A stretch of DNA of 57,822 bases. Origin: Pseudomonas sp. A-1 (GTDB taxonomy: Bacteria; Pseudomonadota; Gammaproteobacteria; Pseudomonadales; Pseudomonadaceae). Each line of letters starts with the position of its first letter. Positions within the stretch are counted from its first letter, which is position 1. Positions 26,057 through 35,398 of this stretch are shown here, in pieces. Location: positions 1 through 57,822 of the forward strand of contig NZ_SSTC01000023.1 in assembly GCF_004801855.1 (NCBI RefSeq). Reading direction: 5' to 3'. The translations under genes were made by a program, and so were the position numbers. The notes under the pieces are model-generated. The model saw nothing but the letters and a program-made list of their open reading frames with translations, was not told the origin of the DNA and did not search any database.

Positions 26057-27391
26057 ATGTTGCCCAGCGAAACCCAGAAAATCATCGACCAGCACGGCAT
26101 CAGGTACGTGCTGGCGCAGTTTGTCGACATCCATGGCGCCGCCAAGACCAAGTCGGTGCCGGTCTGCGGCCTGGAGGCGGTGGCCGAGGCCGGCGCCGGC
26201 TTTGCCGGCTTCGCGATCAGCGGCATGGGCATGGAGCCCCACGGTCCGGACTTCATGGCCCGCGGCGACCTCTCCACCCTGACCCCGGTGCCCTGGCAGC
26301 CGGGCTACGGCCGGGTGCTGTGCATCGGCCACGTCGACGGCCAGCCGTGGCCCTACGACAGCCGCTACGTGCTGCAGCAGCAGGTGCAGCGCCTGGCCGA
26401 CAAGGGCTGGACCCTGAACACCGGCCTGGAGCCGGAGTTCAGCCTGTTCCGCCGCGACGCGGCCGGCACCCTGCAACTGGTCGACGCCTCCGACAACCTC
26501 GACAAGCCCTGCTACGACTACAAGGGCCTGTCGCGCTCGCGCGAATTCCTCGAGCGGCTGACCGAGGCGCTGCAGCCGGTGGGCTTCGAGATCTACCAGA
26601 TCGACCACGAGGACGCCAACGGCCAGTTCGAGATCAACTACACCTACAGCGACGCCATGACCTCGGCGGACCGCTTCACCTTCTTCCGCATGGCCGCCGG
26701 TGAGATCGCCAACGAGCTGGGGATGATCTGCTCGTTCATGCCCAAGCCGGACCCCAAGCGCGCCGGCAACGGCATGCACTTCCACCTGTCGATCAGCAGC
26801 GCGACCAGCAAGAACCTGTTCCATGACGCCAGCGACCCGAGCGGCATGGGCCTGTCGAAGATGGCCTACCACTTCATGGCTGGCCTGCTGGCTCATGGCC
26901 CGGCGCTGTGCGCCTTCGCCGCGCCGACGGTGAACTCCTACAAGCGCCTGGTGGTGGGCCGCTCGCTGTCCGGGGCGACCTGGGCGCCGGCGTTCATCAC
27001 CTACGGCGCCAACAACCGCTCGGCGATGGTGCGCATCCCCTACGGGCGCATCGAGTTCCGCCTGCCGGACGCCGGTTGCAACCCGTACCTGGTCAGCGCC
27101 GCGATCATCGCCGCCGGCCTCGACGGCATCGACCGCCAGTTGGAGCCGGGCGCGGTGTGCAACGAGAACCTCTACAAGCTGAGCCTGGAGGAGATCGCCG
27201 CGCGCGGCATCGCCACCCTGCCGCAGAGCCTCAAGGAAGCCTGCGACGCCCTGGAGGCCGACCCGCTGTTCCGCGAGGTGCTTGGCCCGCAGATCGTCGA
27301 CGAGTTCATCAAGCTCAAGCGCATGGAGTGGGTGGAGTACAGCCGCCACGTCTCCGACTGGGAAATCCAGCGTTACACCGAATTTTTCTGA
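26057..27391 (+). CDS. gmaS: Gamma-glutamylmethylamide synthetase (glutamine synthetase-like)
   Basis: The 444-residue protein is glutamine synthetase-like: the [11 protein letters not shown] and [16 protein letters not shown] metal-binding segments, a [18 protein letters not shown] histidine motif, NSYKRLVVG and [20 protein letters not shown]. It joins methylamine to glutamate with ATP. The call as GmaS rather than a housekeeping enzyme rests on length and on mgsABC directly downstream. ATG 26057 follows GAGGAG; the frame opens at 25997 inside the operator. It is the first gene of the gmaS-mgsABC operon. Substrate preference for methylamine over ammonia is inferred from context. Confidence 0.9.
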   Translation: MLPSETQKIIDQHGIRYVLAQFVDIHGAAKTKSVPVCGLEAVAEAGAGFAGFAISGMGMEPHGPDFMARGDLSTLTPVPWQPGYGRVLCIGHVDGQPWPYDSRYVLQQQVQRLADKGWTLNTGLEPEFSLFRRDAAGTLQLVDASDNLDKPCYDYKGLSRSREFLERLTEALQPVGFEIYQIDHEDANGQFEINYTYSDAMTSADRFTFFRMAAGEIANELGMICSFMPKPDPKRAGNGMHFHLSISSATSKNLFHDASDPSGMGLSKMAYHFMAGLLAHGPALCAFAAPTVNSYKRLVVGRSLSGATWAPAFITYGANNRSAMVRIPYGRIEFRLPDAGCNPYLVSAAIIAAGLDGIDRQLEPGAVCNENLYKLSLEEIAARGIATLPQSLKEACDALEADPLFREVLGPQIVDEFIKLKRMEWVEYSRHVSDWEIQRYTEFF

Positions 27392-27450
27392 CCCGCTTCG
27401 GGCCGTCGCCCGCGTCGGCGGCGGCCACCTGCCTCCGAAGGAGAGTGAAC

Positions 27451-28353
27451 ATGTGTGGAATCGTAGGTCTTTACCTGAAGAACCCGGCGCTGGAGTCCCA
27501 GCTCGGCAAGCTGTTCGAGCCGATGCTGCTGGCGATGACCGACCGCGGCCCGGACAGCGCCGGCTTCGCCATCTACGGTGACGAAGTGGCCGACGGCTGG
27601 GTCAAGCTGACCCTGCAGAGCACGGTCGGCGAGTACGACTGGAAGGCCCTGATGGGCGCGCTGGAAGGCCGCCTGGGCTGCTCGCTGGACTGGTTCCAGA
27701 ACGCCAGCGCCGCGGTGCTCAAGGTCGCCGCCGAGGAGGGCGCGGTGCGCGCCGCCCTCGCCGAGCTGGCCCCGGACGTGCGCATCATGAGCGCCGGGCA
27801 GAGCATCGAGATCCTCAAGGGCATGGGCCTGCCGGCGGAAATCGCCGCGCGCTTCCAGCTGGCCAACATGAAGGGCAGCCACATCATCGGCCACACCCGC
27901 ATGGCCACCGAGAGCGCGGTGACCATGGAGGGCAGCCACCCGTTCTCCACCGGCGCCGACCTGTGCCTGGTGCACAACGGCTCGCTGTCCAACCACAGCC
28001 GCCTGCGCCAGGAACTCAAGCGCAAGGGCATCACCTTCGAGACCCTCAACGACACCGAGGTGGCTGCCGGCTACCTGACCTGGCGCCTGCAGGAGGGCGA
28101 CTCGCTGAAGGAAGCGCTGGACCACTCGCTGGAAGACCTCGACGGCTTCTTCACCTTCGCCATCGGCACCCGCAACGGCTTCGCGGTGATCCGCGACCCG
28201 ATCGCCTGCAAGCCGGCGATCCTCGCCGAAACCGACGACTACGTGGCCATGGCCTCGGAGTACCAGGCGCTGGCCAGCCTGCCGGGGATCGACAAGGCCA
28301 AGGTCTGGGAACCCGAACCCGCGACCATGTACATCTGGGAAAAGACTGCCTGA
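27451..28353 (+). CDS. mgsA: N-methylglutamate synthase subunit A (class II amidotransferase)
   Basis: The 300-residue Ntn-hydrolase begins MCGIVGLYLK, with Cys2 as nucleophile, and has TDRGPDSAGFAIYGD, HTRMATESAV and HNGSLSNHSRLRQEL as in glutamine amidotransferases such as PurF/GltB N-termini. In N-methylglutamate synthase it releases methylamine from gamma-glutamylmethylamide. An AAGGAGAG site precedes the ATG. Together, mgsA, B and C look like glutamate synthase split into three proteins; the same proteins are also called GlxB, GlxC and GlxD. Confidence 0.92.
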   Translation: MCGIVGLYLKNPALESQLGKLFEPMLLAMTDRGPDSAGFAIYGDEVADGWVKLTLQSTVGEYDWKALMGALEGRLGCSLDWFQNASAAVLKVAAEEGAVRAALAELAPDVRIMSAGQSIEILKGMGLPAEIAARFQLANMKGSHIIGHTRMATESAVTMEGSHPFSTGADLCLVHNGSLSNHSRLRQELKRKGITFETLNDTEVAAGYLTWRLQEGDSLKEALDHSLEDLDGFFTFAIGTRNGFAVIRDPIACKPAILAETDDYVAMASEYQALASLPGIDKAKVWEPEPATMYIWEKTA

Positions 28354-28364
28354 GGAGCGCACAC

Positions 28365-29048
28365 ATGAAGACCATCGACCTTTCCAAAGCTGAAGTGCGC
28401 GAACTGAACCAGGCCCTGCACGACCAGGCGAAAACCCTCGAAGAACGCGAGTGGGTCGTCACCCACTCGGACGGCAAGCACAACCTCGCCGTCGGCGTGA
28501 ACGAAGCACTGTCCATCGATATCCAGGGCCATGCCGGCTACTACTGCGCCGGCATGAACCAGAAGGCCACCATCACCGTGCACGGCAACGTCGGCGTCGG
28601 CGTGGCGGAGAACATGATGTCCGGCTCGGTGCGGGTGAAGGGCAGCGCCTCGCAGGCGGCCGGCGCCACCGCCCACGGCGGCCTGCTGGTGATCGAGGGC
28701 GACGCCGGTGCGCGCTGCGGCATCTCGATGAAGGGCGTCGACATCGTGGTCGGCGGCAGCATCGGCCATATGAGCTGCTTTATGGGGCAGGCCGGACGCC
28801 TGGTGGTGTGCGGCGATGCCGGCGACGCGCTGGGCGATTCGCTGTACGAGACGCGCATCTACGTGAAGGGCACGGTCAAGTCGCTGGGCTCGGACTGCAT
28901 CGAGAAGGAGATGCGCGCCGAGCACCTGGAGGAGCTGGCCGAGCTGCTGAACCGCGCCGGCTTCGACGAGGACCCGAAAGCCTTCAAGCGCTACGGCTCG
29001 GCCCGCCAGCTGTACAACTTCAAGGTCGACAACGCGTCCGCCTACTGA
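28365..29048 (+). CDS. mgsB: N-methylglutamate synthase subunit B (GXGXG domain)
   Basis: The 227-residue protein equals the C-terminal beta-helix (GXGXG) domain of large-subunit glutamate synthase. It has repeats such as GNVGVGVAENMMSGSVRVKG, GGLLVIEGDAGARCGISMKG and GRLVVCGDAGDALGDS. It has a structural role in coupling the amidotransferase and FMN subunits. The ATG lies 11 bases after the mgsA stop, with TGAGGAG overlapping that stop. Confidence 0.92.
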   Translation: MKTIDLSKAEVRELNQALHDQAKTLEEREWVVTHSDGKHNLAVGVNEALSIDIQGHAGYYCAGMNQKATITVHGNVGVGVAENMMSGSVRVKGSASQAAGATAHGGLLVIEGDAGARCGISMKGVDIVVGGSIGHMSCFMGQAGRLVVCGDAGDALGDSLYETRIYVKGTVKSLGSDCIEKEMRAEHLEELAELLNRAGFDEDPKAFKRYGSARQLYNFKVDNASAY

Positions 29049-29140
29049 TCGAGACCATCGACCGGGCCGCGGCGCGCGGCCCGGCCACCCGATTCCGGCT
29101 CGCTGGCGCCCTGCGCCGGCCGGCCACGAGGAGTAGCCCC

Positions 29141-30463
29141 ATGAGCGAGAAACACACCCCGGTACTGCGCGAGTCCGCCACCTTCGACCGCCTGACCATC
29201 CAGGAAATCCAGCGCGCCGCCGAGACCGGCATCTACGACATCCGCGGTGGCGGCACCAAGCGCAAGGTGCCGCACTTCGACGACCTGCTGCTGCTCGGCG
29301 CCAGCATGTCGCGCTACCCGCTGGAAGGCTACCGCGAGAAGTGCGGCACCGACGTAGTGCTCGGCACCCGCTTCGCCAAGAAGCCGATCCACCTGAAGAT
29401 CCCGGTGACCATCGCCGGCATGAGCTTCGGCGCGCTGTCGGCCAACGCCAAGGAAGCCCTCGGCCGCGGCGCGACCATCGCCGGCACCAGCACTACCACC
29501 GGCGACGGCGGCATGACCCCGGAAGAGCGCGGCCAGTCGCAGCACCTGGTCTACCAGTACCTGCCGTCGCGCTACGGCATGAACCCCGACGACCTGCGCA
29601 AGGCCGACGCCATCGAGATCGTCCTCGGCCAGGGCGCCAAGCCGGGCGGCGGCGGCATGCTGCTGGGCATGAAGGTCACCGAGCGCGTCGCCGGCATGCG
29701 CACCCTGCCGATCGGCGTCGACCAGCGCTCCGCCTGCCGCCACCCGGACTGGACCGGCCCGGACGACCTGGCGATCAAGATCGCCGAGATCCGCGAGATC
29801 ACCGACTGGGAAAAACCGATCTACGTGAAGATCGGCGCCAGCCGCCCGTACTACGACGTCAAGCTGGCGGTGAAGGCCGGCGCCGACGTGATCGTCCTCG
29901 ACGGCATGCAGGGCGGCACCGCGGCCACCCAGGAAGTGTTCATCGAACACGTCGGCATCCCGATCCTCTGCGCCATCCCGCAGGCCGTGCAGGCCCTGCA
30001 GGAGATGGACATGCACCGCAAGGTCCAGCTGATCGTCTCCGGCGGCATCCGCACCGGCGCCGACGTGGCCAAGGCCATGGCCCTGGGCGCCGACGCGGTG
30101 GCCATCGGCACCGCCGCGCTGATCGCCCTCGGCGACAACCACCCGCGCCTGGACGACGAGCTGAAGCAGATCGGCTCGGCCGCCGGCTTCTACGACGACT
30201 GGCAGAACGGCCGCGACCCGGCCGGCATCACCACCCAGGACCCGGAGCTGTCCAGGCGCCTCGACCCGGTGGAGGGCGGCCGCCGCCTGGCCAACTACCT
30301 GCGCGTGCTGGTGCTGGAGGCGCAGACCATGGCCCGCGCCTGCGGCAAGTCGCACCTGCACAACCTCGACCCCGAGGACCTGGTGGCGCTGACCGTGGAG
30401 TCCGCCGCCATGGCCCGCGTGCCGCTGGCCGGCACCGGCTGGATTCCGGGCCAGCAGTTCTGA
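29141..30463 (+). CDS. mgsC: N-methylglutamate synthase subunit C (FMN-binding glutamate synthase domain)
   Basis: The 440-residue protein matches the FMN/central domain of glutamate synthase: IAGMSFGALSANAKEALGRG, GQGAKPGGGGMLLG, KIGASRPYYDVKLAVKAGAD, VLDGMQGGTAATQEVF and IVSGGIRTGADVAKAMALGADAV. It makes N-methylglutamate from 2-oxoglutarate and the methylamine delivered by MgsA. The 92-base gap after mgsB contains a GAGGAG site but no visible terminator, so cotranscription is likely. A REP pair follows before amt. Confidence 0.92.
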   Translation: MSEKHTPVLRESATFDRLTIQEIQRAAETGIYDIRGGGTKRKVPHFDDLLLLGASMSRYPLEGYREKCGTDVVLGTRFAKKPIHLKIPVTIAGMSFGALSANAKEALGRGATIAGTSTTTGDGGMTPEERGQSQHLVYQYLPSRYGMNPDDLRKADAIEIVLGQGAKPGGGGMLLGMKVTERVAGMRTLPIGVDQRSACRHPDWTGPDDLAIKIAEIREITDWEKPIYVKIGASRPYYDVKLAVKAGADVIVLDGMQGGTAATQEVFIEHVGIPILCAIPQAVQALQEMDMHRKVQLIVSGGIRTGADVAKAMALGADAVAIGTAALIALGDNHPRLDDELKQIGSAAGFYDDWQNGRDPAGITTQDPELSRRLDPVEGGRRLANYLRVLVLEAQTMARACGKSHLHNLDPEDLVALTVESAAMARVPLAGTGWIPGQQF

Positions 30464-30522
30464 CCTGCCGGGCGGGCGCCGGCAGCGTAGCGGCGCCCGC
30501 CCGTTGGCCCGGACCCTGTGGG

Positions 30523-30605
30523 GGCGAATTCATTCGCCAGGCATGCCAACGGCCTGCGCTTGGTGATTCGGGGGCGCTTCGCGCCCCTTGGCGAATGAAT
30601 TCGCC
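30523..30605. repeat. Inverted pair of REP-type hairpins between mgsC and amt
   Basis: Hairpins GGCGAATTCATTCGCC (30523-30538) and GGCGAATGAATTCGCC (30590-30605) are in opposite orientation, with a third hairpin GGGGCGC/GCGCCCC (30571-30587) between. The same core occurs at 8451-8470. Such BIME-like units often modulate downstream expression, here possibly separating amt from mgsC. Confidence 0.75.
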
Positions 30606-30691
30606 CCTGCAGGTCTGTATCCCGGCCGGAAACTTGCATTGCGTCACCACGATTTTCAGGAATCCTCCATGACCGTTCGAGGTACTTCACC

Positions 30692-32035
30692 ATGTCGACC
30701 ACAGCATCAGGTTCCACCCCGCTGCATCGCTCACTGAAGTTCGGCTTGCCGTTGTTGCTGATGTCCTTCGCCCCGCTGGCGCTGGCCGAGGAGGCCACGC
30801 TGGATACCGGCGTCACCGCCTGGATGATGACCGCCACCGTGCTGGTGCTGTGCATGTGCCTGCCCGGTCTGGCGCTGTTCTACGGCGGCCTGGTGCGCGC
30901 CAAGAACATGCTCTCGCTGTTTTCCCAGTGCTTCGCCATCGCCGGGGTGATCGGCGTGCTCTGGGTGCTCTACGGCTACAGCCTGGTGATCGACACCACC
31001 GGCATGGCGGCCGGCGAATACAGCTTCAACAGCTTCGTCGGCGGCCTGGAGCGCGCCATGCTCGCCGGCCTCAACGGCGACAGCCTGGTGCTGGGCATGC
31101 CGGAAGGGGTGTTCATCACCTTCCAGATGACCTTCGCCATCATCACCCCGGCGCTGATCGCCGGCGCCTTCGCCGAGCGCATGAAGTTCGTCGCCGCGGT
31201 GCTGTTCATGGCGCTGTGGTTCACCTTCGTCTATGCGCCGATGGCGCACATGGTGTGGGGCGGTCCCGGTGCACTGATGCACAACTGGGGTGCGCTGGAC
31301 TTCGCCGGCGGCACCGCCGTGCACATCAACGCCGGCGTCGCCGCGCTGGCCGCCTGCCTGCTGCTGGGCAAGCGCAAGGGCTATCCGCACGTCGAGATCC
31401 GTCCGCACAACCTGCCGCTGGCGATGACCGGCGCGGCGCTGCTGTGGGTCGGCTGGTTCGGCTTCAACGTCGGCTCGGCCGCCGGGGTCGGCGGCGTGTC
31501 GGGCATCACCATGCTCAACACCCAGCTGGGCGCCTGCGCCGGCATCGTCGGCTGGATGGTCACCGAGCTGATCAAGGCCGGCCGGCCGAGCGCCATGGGC
31601 CTGGCTTCCGGCGCCATCGCCGGCCTGGTCGGCATCACCCCGGCCTGCGCCTACGTCGGTCCGGGCGGTGCGCTGGCCATCGGCCTGCTCAGCGGCGTGC
31701 TGTGCTACCTGGCGGTCACCTCGCTGAAGCAGCGCCTGGGCTATGACGACAGCCTCGACGTGTTCGGCCTGCACGGCGTCGGCGGCGTGGTCGGCGCCAT
31801 CCTCACCGGCGTGTTCTGCGTGCCTGAGCTGGGCGGCTACGTCGAGGGCAGCGAGATCGCCACCCAGGTCTGGGCGCAGGTGAAGAGCGTGGCGTTCACC
31901 TTCGTCTACTGCTTCGTGGTCAGCTGGGTGCTGCTCAAGCTGGTCGACAAGCTGGTCGGCCTGCGCGTGGACGAGCAAGCCGAGGATCTCGGCCTCGATC
32001 TCGCCGAGCACAACGAGCGGGCGTACAGCCACTGA
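30692..32035 (+). CDS. amt: Ammonium (methylammonium) transporter, first copy
   Basis: The 447-residue Amt protein has a cleavable-looking signal (LPLLLMSFAPLALAEE) and eleven hydrophobic segments. The two pore histidines are in FAGGTAVHINAGVAALAA and DVFGLHGVGGVVGAILTG. LALFYGGLVRAKNMLS and GAFAERMKF are family hallmarks. It lies 228 bases after mgsC. Amt proteins also carry methylammonium, so import of methylamine or ammonium for this operon is plausible. A strong bidirectional terminator follows. Confidence 0.93.
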   Translation: MSTTASGSTPLHRSLKFGLPLLLMSFAPLALAEEATLDTGVTAWMMTATVLVLCMCLPGLALFYGGLVRAKNMLSLFSQCFAIAGVIGVLWVLYGYSLVIDTTGMAAGEYSFNSFVGGLERAMLAGLNGDSLVLGMPEGVFITFQMTFAIITPALIAGAFAERMKFVAAVLFMALWFTFVYAPMAHMVWGGPGALMHNWGALDFAGGTAVHINAGVAALAACLLLGKRKGYPHVEIRPHNLPLAMTGAALLWVGWFGFNVGSAAGVGGVSGITMLNTQLGACAGIVGWMVTELIKAGRPSAMGLASGAIAGLVGITPACAYVGPGGALAIGLLSGVLCYLAVTSLKQRLGYDDSLDVFGLHGVGGVVGAILTGVFCVPELGGYVEGSEIATQVWAQVKSVAFTFVYCFVVSWVLLKLVDKLVGLRVDEQAEDLGLDLAEHNERAYSH

Positions 32036-32051
32036 TCGGCTGTCACGCCGC

Positions 32052-32087
32052 AAGCGAAACGCCGGGCATCTGCCCGGCGTTTCGCTT
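32052..32087. terminator. Bidirectional terminator between amt and the zinc-finger gene
   Basis: A perfect 17-bp stem from 32052 to 32087 with a 2-base TC loop; the outer end is AAGCGAAA/TTTCGCTT, giving short T-rich tails on both strands. It separates convergent genes. Confidence 0.85.
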
Positions 32088-32093
32088 TGTGGT

Positions 32094-32360
32094 TCAGCGC
32101 AGCTGGCTGTCCTTGCTGCCGCGCCGGTTGTAGCCGCTGAACACCGCCTGCTGCTTGTCGTGCTCGCTCTGGCAGGCGACGCACAGGCGCACGCCGGGGA
32201 TCGCCTGGCGGCGCGCCTCGGGGATCGGCGCGTCGCATTCCTCGCAGTGCGCGAGGCTCTCGCCGCGCGGCAGCTGGCTGCGCGCGCGGGCGATGGCGTC
32301 CTCGATGGTGCTGTCGATCTGCTCCTGTACCGCTCCGTCGCTGGTCCAGCCGCCGGCCAT
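32094..32360 (-). CDS. TraR/DksA-family zinc-finger protein
   Basis: An 88-residue protein with a C4 zinc finger (CEECDAPIPEARRQAIPGVR and then LCVACQ: Cys-x2-Cys, 17 residues, Cys-x2-Cys) after an N-terminal helical hairpin, the layout of short DksA/TraR relatives such as YbiI. The ATG at 32360 has a GGAGG site. Relatives bind the RNA polymerase secondary channel. Confidence 0.88.
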   Translation of the reverse strand: MAGGWTSDGAVQEQIDSTIEDAIARARSQLPRGESLAHCEECDAPIPEARRQAIPGVRLCVACQSEHDKQQAVFSGYNRRGSKDSQLR

Positions 32361-32524
32361 GTCGCCTCCGCAGGGGTGGGGGGATATCCGCAGATATGCG
32401 CCCCCGCCTGCGCCAATGCAAGGGGCGTGCGACTGGCGGAGCCTGCGGGGTGACTGCGCCCCGTCGCTGCCCCTATGCTCTGCGTCACGGGCGCCGCTGA
32501 GCGCCCGAGCGAACAAGAACAACA

Positions 32525-33517
32525 ATGGGGTGGCAGCAATTGATCGTTCCACAGTACTGGGCCGAGGCCCGGGTGCAGTACCGGCGCAAGAACCGGCAGA
32601 TCACCGTGCGGCGTTTCGGCTGGTCCGACGTCAGCCAGGCGGAGGCGCAGGCCCACGCCGAGCGGCGCGCGCAGGATGCGCTGGATGGCCTGCGCGACGG
32701 CGAGAAGCTGCCGCGCCGCGAGCCGAAGGTGGCCTACAACGGCGCCGACGGCGTGCCGATCCGCGAGGAGATAGTCGCGCGCCACGACGACGTGCTGATC
32801 ACCCGCAACGGCTACGGTGCGCGCTGCCTGAACACGGCGGACGTGCTGTTCGCCGACATCGACTTCGCCTGCCGGCCCAGCCTGCGCTTCGCCGTCGGCG
32901 TGTTCGCCGCCCTGGCCGCGCTCGGTCTGCTGGCCAGCTGGCTGACTGGCTCGGTACTGCTGCTGGCGGCGCTGCTGCTGGTCGCCCTGGGCGCCTCGGG
33001 CGTGCTGGCCGGACGGGTGCACCGCCTGTACCTGGACTGGCATGGCGGCGCGCCGGCGCTGGCCCGCCAGCGCATCCTGCGCTTCCTCGAGCGCCATCCC
33101 GGCTGGAGCTTCCGCCTGTACCGCACCCCCGCCGGCCTGCGTGCACTGGCCACCCACGCCACCTTCGCCCCGGACGATCCGGCGGTGGCGCGCTGCTTCG
33201 CCGCGCTGGGGGTCGACCCGCTGTATGCACGCATGTGTCAGCGGCAGAAATGCTTCCGCGCGCGGCTCAGCGCCAAGCCCTGGCGCATGGGCATCGCCCA
33301 CCACCTGAAGCCGCGCCCCGGCGTCTGGCCGGTGGCGCCGGAGCGCCTGCACATGCGCCGCGACTGGGTCGAGCGCTACGAGGCGGCGGCCAGCGGCTAT
33401 GCGGCCTGCAGCTTCCTCGAGGTGCTCGGCAGCGGCGTGGTGGCGCCGGCAGTGGCCCGCGTGCAGTGGCTGCACGACGAGCTGTCGGGAGCCGTCAGCG
33501 GGCGGCCGATCGCCTGA
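32525..33517 (+). CDS. Conserved hypothetical membrane-anchored protein
   Basis: The 330-residue protein has a charged N-terminal half (VQYRRKNRQITVRRFGWSD), two adjacent hydrophobic helices at about residues 119-160 (LRFAVGVFAALAALGLLASW and VLLLAALLLVALGASGVLAG), and a cytosolic C-terminal part with RILRFLERHPGWSFRLYRTP. I cannot assign it to a family with a known function. Codon use is normal for the region, and it stands alone between convergent or divergent neighbours. Confidence 0.75.
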   Translation: MGWQQLIVPQYWAEARVQYRRKNRQITVRRFGWSDVSQAEAQAHAERRAQDALDGLRDGEKLPRREPKVAYNGADGVPIREEIVARHDDVLITRNGYGARCLNTADVLFADIDFACRPSLRFAVGVFAALAALGLLASWLTGSVLLLAALLLVALGASGVLAGRVHRLYLDWHGGAPALARQRILRFLERHPGWSFRLYRTPAGLRALATHATFAPDDPAVARCFAALGVDPLYARMCQRQKCFRARLSAKPWRMGIAHHLKPRPGVWPVAPERLHMRRDWVERYEAAASGYAACSFLEVLGSGVVAPAVARVQWLHDELSGAVSGRPIA

Positions 33518-33527
33518 GCGACGCGCC

Positions 33528-34394
33528 TCACTCCTTGACGTTCATGTGCTCGCGCGCCCAGGCGATGTAGTCGTCCGGGTGGGTGTACTTGGTCACCAGC
33601 TCCGAGGCGCTCAGGCCGTTGTCGCTGGCGATGCCGCGCTGCTCGCGCAGGCTGTCGTAGGTGGCCTTGATCGCCGCGAAGTAGGCGCCGTGGCCGTCGA
33701 CCACGATACGCACGCCGAGGTCGGCCAGGCGGTTGTCGTCGCGCAGCTCCGGATTGCCGTAGGTGACCAGCATCAGCGGCACGTGCAGGCCTTCGGCGAT
33801 GGCTTCCAGGTGGGCGAAGTCCTGCACGCCGACCAGGCAGATGCCGTCGGCGCCGGCGGCCTGGTAGGCCTGGGTGCGGTGGATCACGTCTTCCAGCGAC
33901 TGCACGCCGGCATGGGTGCGGGCGATGATCGCCAGCGCCTTGTCGTCGCGCACTTCCTGGGCGGCGCGCAGCTTGCCGATGCCTTCCTCGACGCTGATCA
34001 GGTCGTAGGACTTGCGGCCGAACTGCGCCGGCAGCAGGGTGTCCTCGAGGGTCAGCGCGGCGACGCCGGCGCGCTCCAGCTCGATGACGGTGCGCATGGC
34101 GTTGAGCGCGTTGCCGTAGCCGTGGTCGGCGTCGGCGATCACCGGCAGGCGGGCGACGCGGCCGATGCGGGTGGCCTGCTCGGCGAATTCGCTGAGGGTG
34201 ATCAGCGCCACGTCGGGGGCGGCGAGCACCTGCAGGGAGGCGACCGAGCCGCCGAGGATGCCGACCTCGAAGCCGAGGTCGGCGGCGATGCGTGCGGACA
34301 GGGGGTCGAACACCGAGGCAGTGTGGTAGCAGGCGTTGCTGGCCAGCAGGGCACGGAAGGCTTTGCGCAGTTGGTGGTGACAGGATTTCTGCAT
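33528..34394 (-). CDS. Oxaloacetate decarboxylase of the PEP mutase/isocitrate lyase superfamily (PA4872-like)
   Basis: The 288-residue TIM-barrel protein resembles P. aeruginosa PA4872: [36 protein letters not shown] (metal-binding Asp pair), [13 protein letters not shown] and [10 protein letters not shown]4872 decarboxylates oxaloacetate with magnesium; the histidine after the DAD motif is a mark of that subgroup. No lyase-type catalytic cysteine motif KKCGH is present, arguing against isocitrate or methylisocitrate lyase. Confidence 0.85.
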   Translation of the reverse strand: MQKSCHHQLRKAFRALLASNACYHTASVFDPLSARIAADLGFEVGILGGSVASLQVLAAPDVALITLSEFAEQATRIGRVARLPVIADADHGYGNALNAMRTVIELERAGVAALTLEDTLLPAQFGRKSYDLISVEEGIGKLRAAQEVRDDKALAIIARTHAGVQSLEDVIHRTQAYQAAGADGICLVGVQDFAHLEAIAEGLHVPLMLVTYGNPELRDDNRLADLGVRIVVDGHGAYFAAIKATYDSLREQRGIASDNGLSASELVTKYTHPDDYIAWAREHMNVKE

Positions 34395-34726
34395 GCTTGT
34401 TATCCCTTGTGTCTTTGTCTTGTCTTGTACCTTTCAAGTATTGCAAATCCTGTACCCGAAGGTCGTATTGCGTGGTTTTCCTCGCTTTGCTGGGCGGCTG
34501 GCGCGCTGGAGTGGCGAACGGGCGCCGCTACCCGGTTCGGCGGTGGCGAAATTCCGCCGCTACCGGGGCATGCTAGAGCGTCAGGCTTTCAGCGAGCTTT
34601 CGCCGCGGAGCGGGCGTGGGCGGGGCGACGGATGGCGGCGCGACAACGGCACCTTGCCTGCGCGCCTCGCGCAAAGCGCCAGCGACTTCTATGGTGTTTA
34701 GGTCGCCCACCTTCGAGGACACCTGC
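34395..34726. other. Divergent intergenic region
   Basis: Between two divergent starts. The first 80 bases next to the decarboxylase gene are AT-richer and likely hold its promoter (TTGCAA about 50 bases from the start, reading leftward). The rest is GC-rich; no RNA gene or clear dyad is seen. Confidence 0.4.
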
Positions 34727-35335
34727 ATGAAGCTCTACTACACCCCCGGCGCCTGCTCGCTGGCGGCGCACATCGTGCTGTGCGAGCTGGGCCTGGAGCA
34801 CGAACTGGTCCGGGTCGACCTGAAGACGCACACCGTCGCCGGGGGCGGCGATTTCTACGCCATCAACCCCAAGGGCTACGTGCCGGCCCTGGAGCTGGAG
34901 TACGACCAGGTGCTCACCGAGGATGCGGTCATCCTGCAGTACCTGGCCGAACTCAGGCCGGGCGCCGGCCTGCTGCCGCCGGCCGGCAGCATGGAGCGCT
35001 GGCGCGTGCTGGAGTGGCTCAACTTCATCAGCAGCGAGCTGCACAAGGGATTGGGGACGCTGTTCAACCCGGCGGTCACCCCGGAGTGGAAGCAGGCGGT
35101 GCTGGAGCGGGTGGGCCAGCGCCTGAACCTGGTCAACCAGGCGCTGAAGGGCAATGCCTTCCTCTGCGGCCGGCATTTCACCGTCGCCGATGCCTACCTG
35201 TTCACCATCGTCAGCTGGACCGGCTTCATGAAGATCGACCTGGCGCCCTGGCCGGATCTGGCGGCCTACCAGGCGCGGATGGCGGAGCGCCCGGCGGTGC
35301 AGCAGGCGATGCGCGAGGAGGGCTTGCTCAAGTAG
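34727..35335 (+). CDS. gstA: Glutathione S-transferase, beta class (GstA-like)
   Basis: The 202-residue protein starts MKLYYTPGACSLAAHIVLCE, matching bacterial beta-class GST with the catalytic Cys10 in the PGACSLA motif. The NPKGYVPALEL cis-proline loop and EDAVILQYLAE glutathione-binding Glu-Asp follow, then the helical C-terminal domain with FTVADAYLF. It conjugates or reduces electrophiles with glutathione. A hairpin follows the stop. Confidence 0.92.
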   Translation: MKLYYTPGACSLAAHIVLCELGLEHELVRVDLKTHTVAGGGDFYAINPKGYVPALELEYDQVLTEDAVILQYLAELRPGAGLLPPAGSMERWRVLEWLNFISSELHKGLGTLFNPAVTPEWKQAVLERVGQRLNLVNQALKGNAFLCGRHFTVADAYLFTIVSWTGFMKIDLAPWPDLAAYQARMAERPAVQQAMREEGLLK

Positions 35336-35347
35336 CGCTGTGCAGAT

Positions 35348-35379
35348 GCACAAGGGGCGCCTGCGGGCGCCCCTTGTGC
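35348..35379. terminator. Hairpin between convergent genes
   Basis: A perfect 14-bp stem starting GCACAAGGGGCGCC with a TGCG loop. There is no strong T-tract on either strand, but its position between convergent gst and omp genes suits a shared terminator. Confidence 0.65.
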
Positions 35380-35398
35380 TGTCGGTGGCGAAAGCGGC

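Noticed and set aside
26057-27391. Glutamine synthetase for ammonia assimilation
   Set aside because: Length and the neighbouring mgs genes favour gamma-glutamylmethylamide synthetase.
27451-30463. Split housekeeping glutamate synthase (gltB)
   Set aside because: Three separate genes directly after gmaS match the MgsABC arrangement, and no gltD-type small subunit follows.
30731-33475. Very long minus-strand frame
   Set aside because: It is antisense to amt and the 32525 gene and arises from high-GC third positions.
33528-34394. Isocitrate or methylisocitrate lyase
   Set aside because: No lyase-type KKCGH motif; sequence resembles PA4872-type oxaloacetate decarboxylase.
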